Origin: Pseudomethylobacillus aquaticus
Lineage (GTDB): Bacteria; Pseudomonadota; Gammaproteobacteria; Burkholderiales; Methylophilaceae
Assembly: GCF_003730115.1 (NCBI RefSeq)
Contig: NZ_RJVP01000008.1
Coordinates: 1-64,000 of the forward strand
DNA length: 64,000 nt
Direction of reading: 5' to 3'
How positions within the stretch are numbered: position 1 is the stretch's first letter; the number at the start of each line of letters is the position of its first letter. Position numbers and translations under genes: made by a program. Below, piece after piece: positions 63,064-64,000 of the stretch. The notes under the pieces were generated by a model that was not told where the DNA came from, did not search any database, and saw only the letters and a list, made by a program, of their open reading frames with translations.

Positions 63064-63264
63064 TTACATGCCGTACTTTTGACGGAACTTCTCAACACGA
63101 CCTGCGGTGTCGAGGATCTTTTGCTTGCCCGTGTAGAACGGATGGCATTGCGAGCAGACTTCGATAGAGAAGTCGCGGCCAGACGTGGAACGGGTCTTGA
63201 ACTTGTTACCGCAGCTGCAGCTTACGCTGACTTCGGGGTAATTCGGATGTGTATCGGCCTTCAT
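63064..63264 (-). CDS. rpmE: 50S ribosomal protein L31, zinc-binding type
   Basis: The ATG at 63264 gives 66 residues beginning [16 protein letters not shown], the family N-terminus; an 11-codon longer frame is unlikely. Zinc ligands are visible in SCSCGNKF and [13 protein letters not shown], so this is the C+ form that stores zinc. The gene is downstream of rho on the same strand, a common neighbour pair in proteobacteria. Confidence 0.97.
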   Translation of the reverse strand: MKADTHPNYPEVSVSCSCGNKFKTRSTSGRDFSIEVCSQCHPFYTGKQKILDTAGRVEKFRQKYGM

Positions 63265-63372
63265 ACGAGTGTCTCTTTCAATAAGCTTTTTCGCCAAGGG
63301 CGAGATTATCAGTGAAAATCAAAAAATAATCAACCTAGTCTTCTTTGATTATGGGTATCGAGATCAATTGCC

Positions 63373-63509
63373 CCTGCCGCCATAGGCGGTAGGTGCGACC
63401 CGGTTGAGTCCCGGACCTCGAGCGCCTTACTTAGCCGCGGCGCATGGAATCGAAGAAGTCGCTGTTGTTCTTGGTGGCCTTCAGCTTGTCCAGCAGGAAT
63501 TCCATCGCT
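63373..63509. repeat. Second copy of a 137-bp rho-tail duplication
   Basis: This copy matches 63541-63677 over 137 bases with no gaps; I count four mismatches. The offset between copies is 168 bases. It includes the last 26 codons of rho, its stop and about 58 bases beyond, including a small CCGCC-TAT-GGCGG hairpin. Confidence 0.95.
63431..63509 (-). pseudogene. Duplicated C-terminal fragment of rho
   Basis: On the minus strand this fragment encodes [20 protein letters not shown] and then MRRG and a stop, the same as the true Rho C-terminus except Ser for Gly at one position. It has no start signal or upstream domain and is not expected to be translated as a protein. It lies between rho and rpmE. 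Confidence 0.9.
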
Positions 63510-63540
63510 GAGGGGTGGGGGCTCAAAAGGGAAAGCAGTG

Positions 63541-63677
63541 CCTGCCGCCATAGGCGGTAGGTGCGACCCGGTTGAGTCCCGGACCTCGAACGCTTTACTT
63601 AGCCGCGGCGCATGGAGTCGAAGAAGTCGCCGTTGTTCTTGGTGGCCTTCAGCTTGTCCAGCAGGAATTCCATCGCT
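63541..63677. repeat. First copy of the 137-bp duplication, spanning the real rho 3' end
   Basis: This copy contains the authentic end of rho (stop at 63599-63601) and the downstream hairpin region. It is the template for the copy at 63373-63509. Confidence 0.95.
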
Positions 63678-64000
63678 TCGAGGTCGTCCATCGGATACAG
63701 CAGTTTGCGCAGTACCCAGATCTTTTGCAGGATGTCCTTCTCGATCAACAATTCTTCACGGCGTGTGCCGGACTTATTGACGTTGATGGCGGGGTATTGG
63801 CGTTTCTCGGCCATGCGGCGATCCAGATGGATCTCCATGTTGCCAGTGCCCTTGAATTCTTCATAGATCACGTCATCCATGCGCGAGCCGGTATCGACCA
63901 GTGCGGTGGCGATGATGGTCAGTGAGCCGCCTTCTTCGATGTTGCGTGCCGCACCGAAGAAGCGCTTGGGGCGTTGCAGCGCGTTGGCGTCCACGCCGCC
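63599..64000 (-). CDS. rho: Transcription termination factor Rho (C-terminal part)
   Basis: Rho is the hexameric RNA helicase that ends many transcripts. Only the last 133 or so residues are in the window; the gene continues past the right edge. Diagnostic sequence includes [74 protein letters not shown] and the terminal FFDSMRRG. The Q-loop, R-loop and arginine-finger regions are represented. A duplicate of its tail follows. Confidence 0.97.
   Translation of the reverse strand, partial: GGVDANALQRPKRFFGAARNIEEGGSLTIIATALVDTGSRMDDVIYEEFKGTGNMEIHLDRRMAEKRQYPAINVNKSGTRREELLIEKDILQKIWVLRKLLYPMDDLEAMEFLLDKLKATKNNGDFFDSMRRG

Noticed and set aside
63373-63420. tRNA fragment or integron attC site in the rho-rpmE spacer
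   Set aside because: The CCGG-loop-CCGG stretch does not form a T-arm with the conserved loop bases, no cloverleaf can be folded, and the core sites of an attC element are missing.

Overview
The window looks like chromosome of a methylotrophic betaproteobacterium, most likely family Methylophilaceae. The main evidence is a lanthanide-type (XoxF) PQQ methanol dehydrogenase followed by its periplasmic binding protein and two cytochromes c, together with quinoprotein relay genes and betaproteobacterial versions of the mre/mrd, lip and gatCAB clusters. No rRNA, tRNA, CRISPR array or transposase was seen. Placement rests on gene content read by eye, not on a database search.

Layout. 1-5239 is an AT-richer accessory stretch: the start of an RHS/hemagglutinin-like giant protein leaving the window on the left, a TPR protein, and a three-gene cassette around a cPLA2/phospholipase B-like enzyme. 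5240-15721 (all minus strand) is an envelope cluster: mreB, mreC, mreD, mrdA (PBP2), rodA, rlpA, a D,D-carboxypeptidase, a D-amino-acid transaminase, a YbeD-like protein, lipB and lipA. 15928-19135 is gatCAB. pyrE and xth diverge around 20030. 21932-23969 is a bufferin-type metallophore operon (Cys-rich precursor, MNIO/DUF692 enzyme, DUF2063 partner), followed by a DUF1223 protein, an AmpG-like permease and a TauE/SafE-like membrane protein.

27291-38617 is the most unusual region: two GT2 glycosyltransferases, three repeat-rich lipoproteins (poly-Gly plus LLGGD repeats, a short paralogue, and a Thr-rich collagen-like Gly-X-Y protein), a secreted VPDVGG-repeat protein and an ShlB/FhaC-type outer-membrane exporter. 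I read it as a candidate surface or matrix protein system, possibly glycosylated.

41160-46743 is the methanol oxidation operon: xoxF, xoxJ, two near-identical cytochromes c (one soluble, one lipoprotein) and an NDH-2. 46845-49996 holds an LplT-like transporter, a PhoH/PIN protein and a Bcp peroxiredoxin. 50111-57396 is a second quinoprotein-linked block: sensor kinase, TonB, quinoprotein-relay zinc hydrolase, cytochrome b561, SoxYZ-like carrier and a TonB-dependent receptor closely resembling E. coli YncD/PqqU, the PQQ uptake receptor. 57590-61108 is a molybdenum cofactor operon (moaA-mobA-mobB-moeA). The right end holds a GT39/ArnT-like transferase, rpmE, and the 3' end of rho followed by a 137-bp duplicate of its own tail.

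The metabolic theme is PQQ-dependent periplasmic alcohol oxidation: XoxF passes electrons to the cytochromes c, NDH-2 reoxidises NADH, and the relay block plus PqqU-like receptor could supply or service PQQ enzymes. Start sites were adjusted where ribosome-binding sites or family N-termini argued for it.
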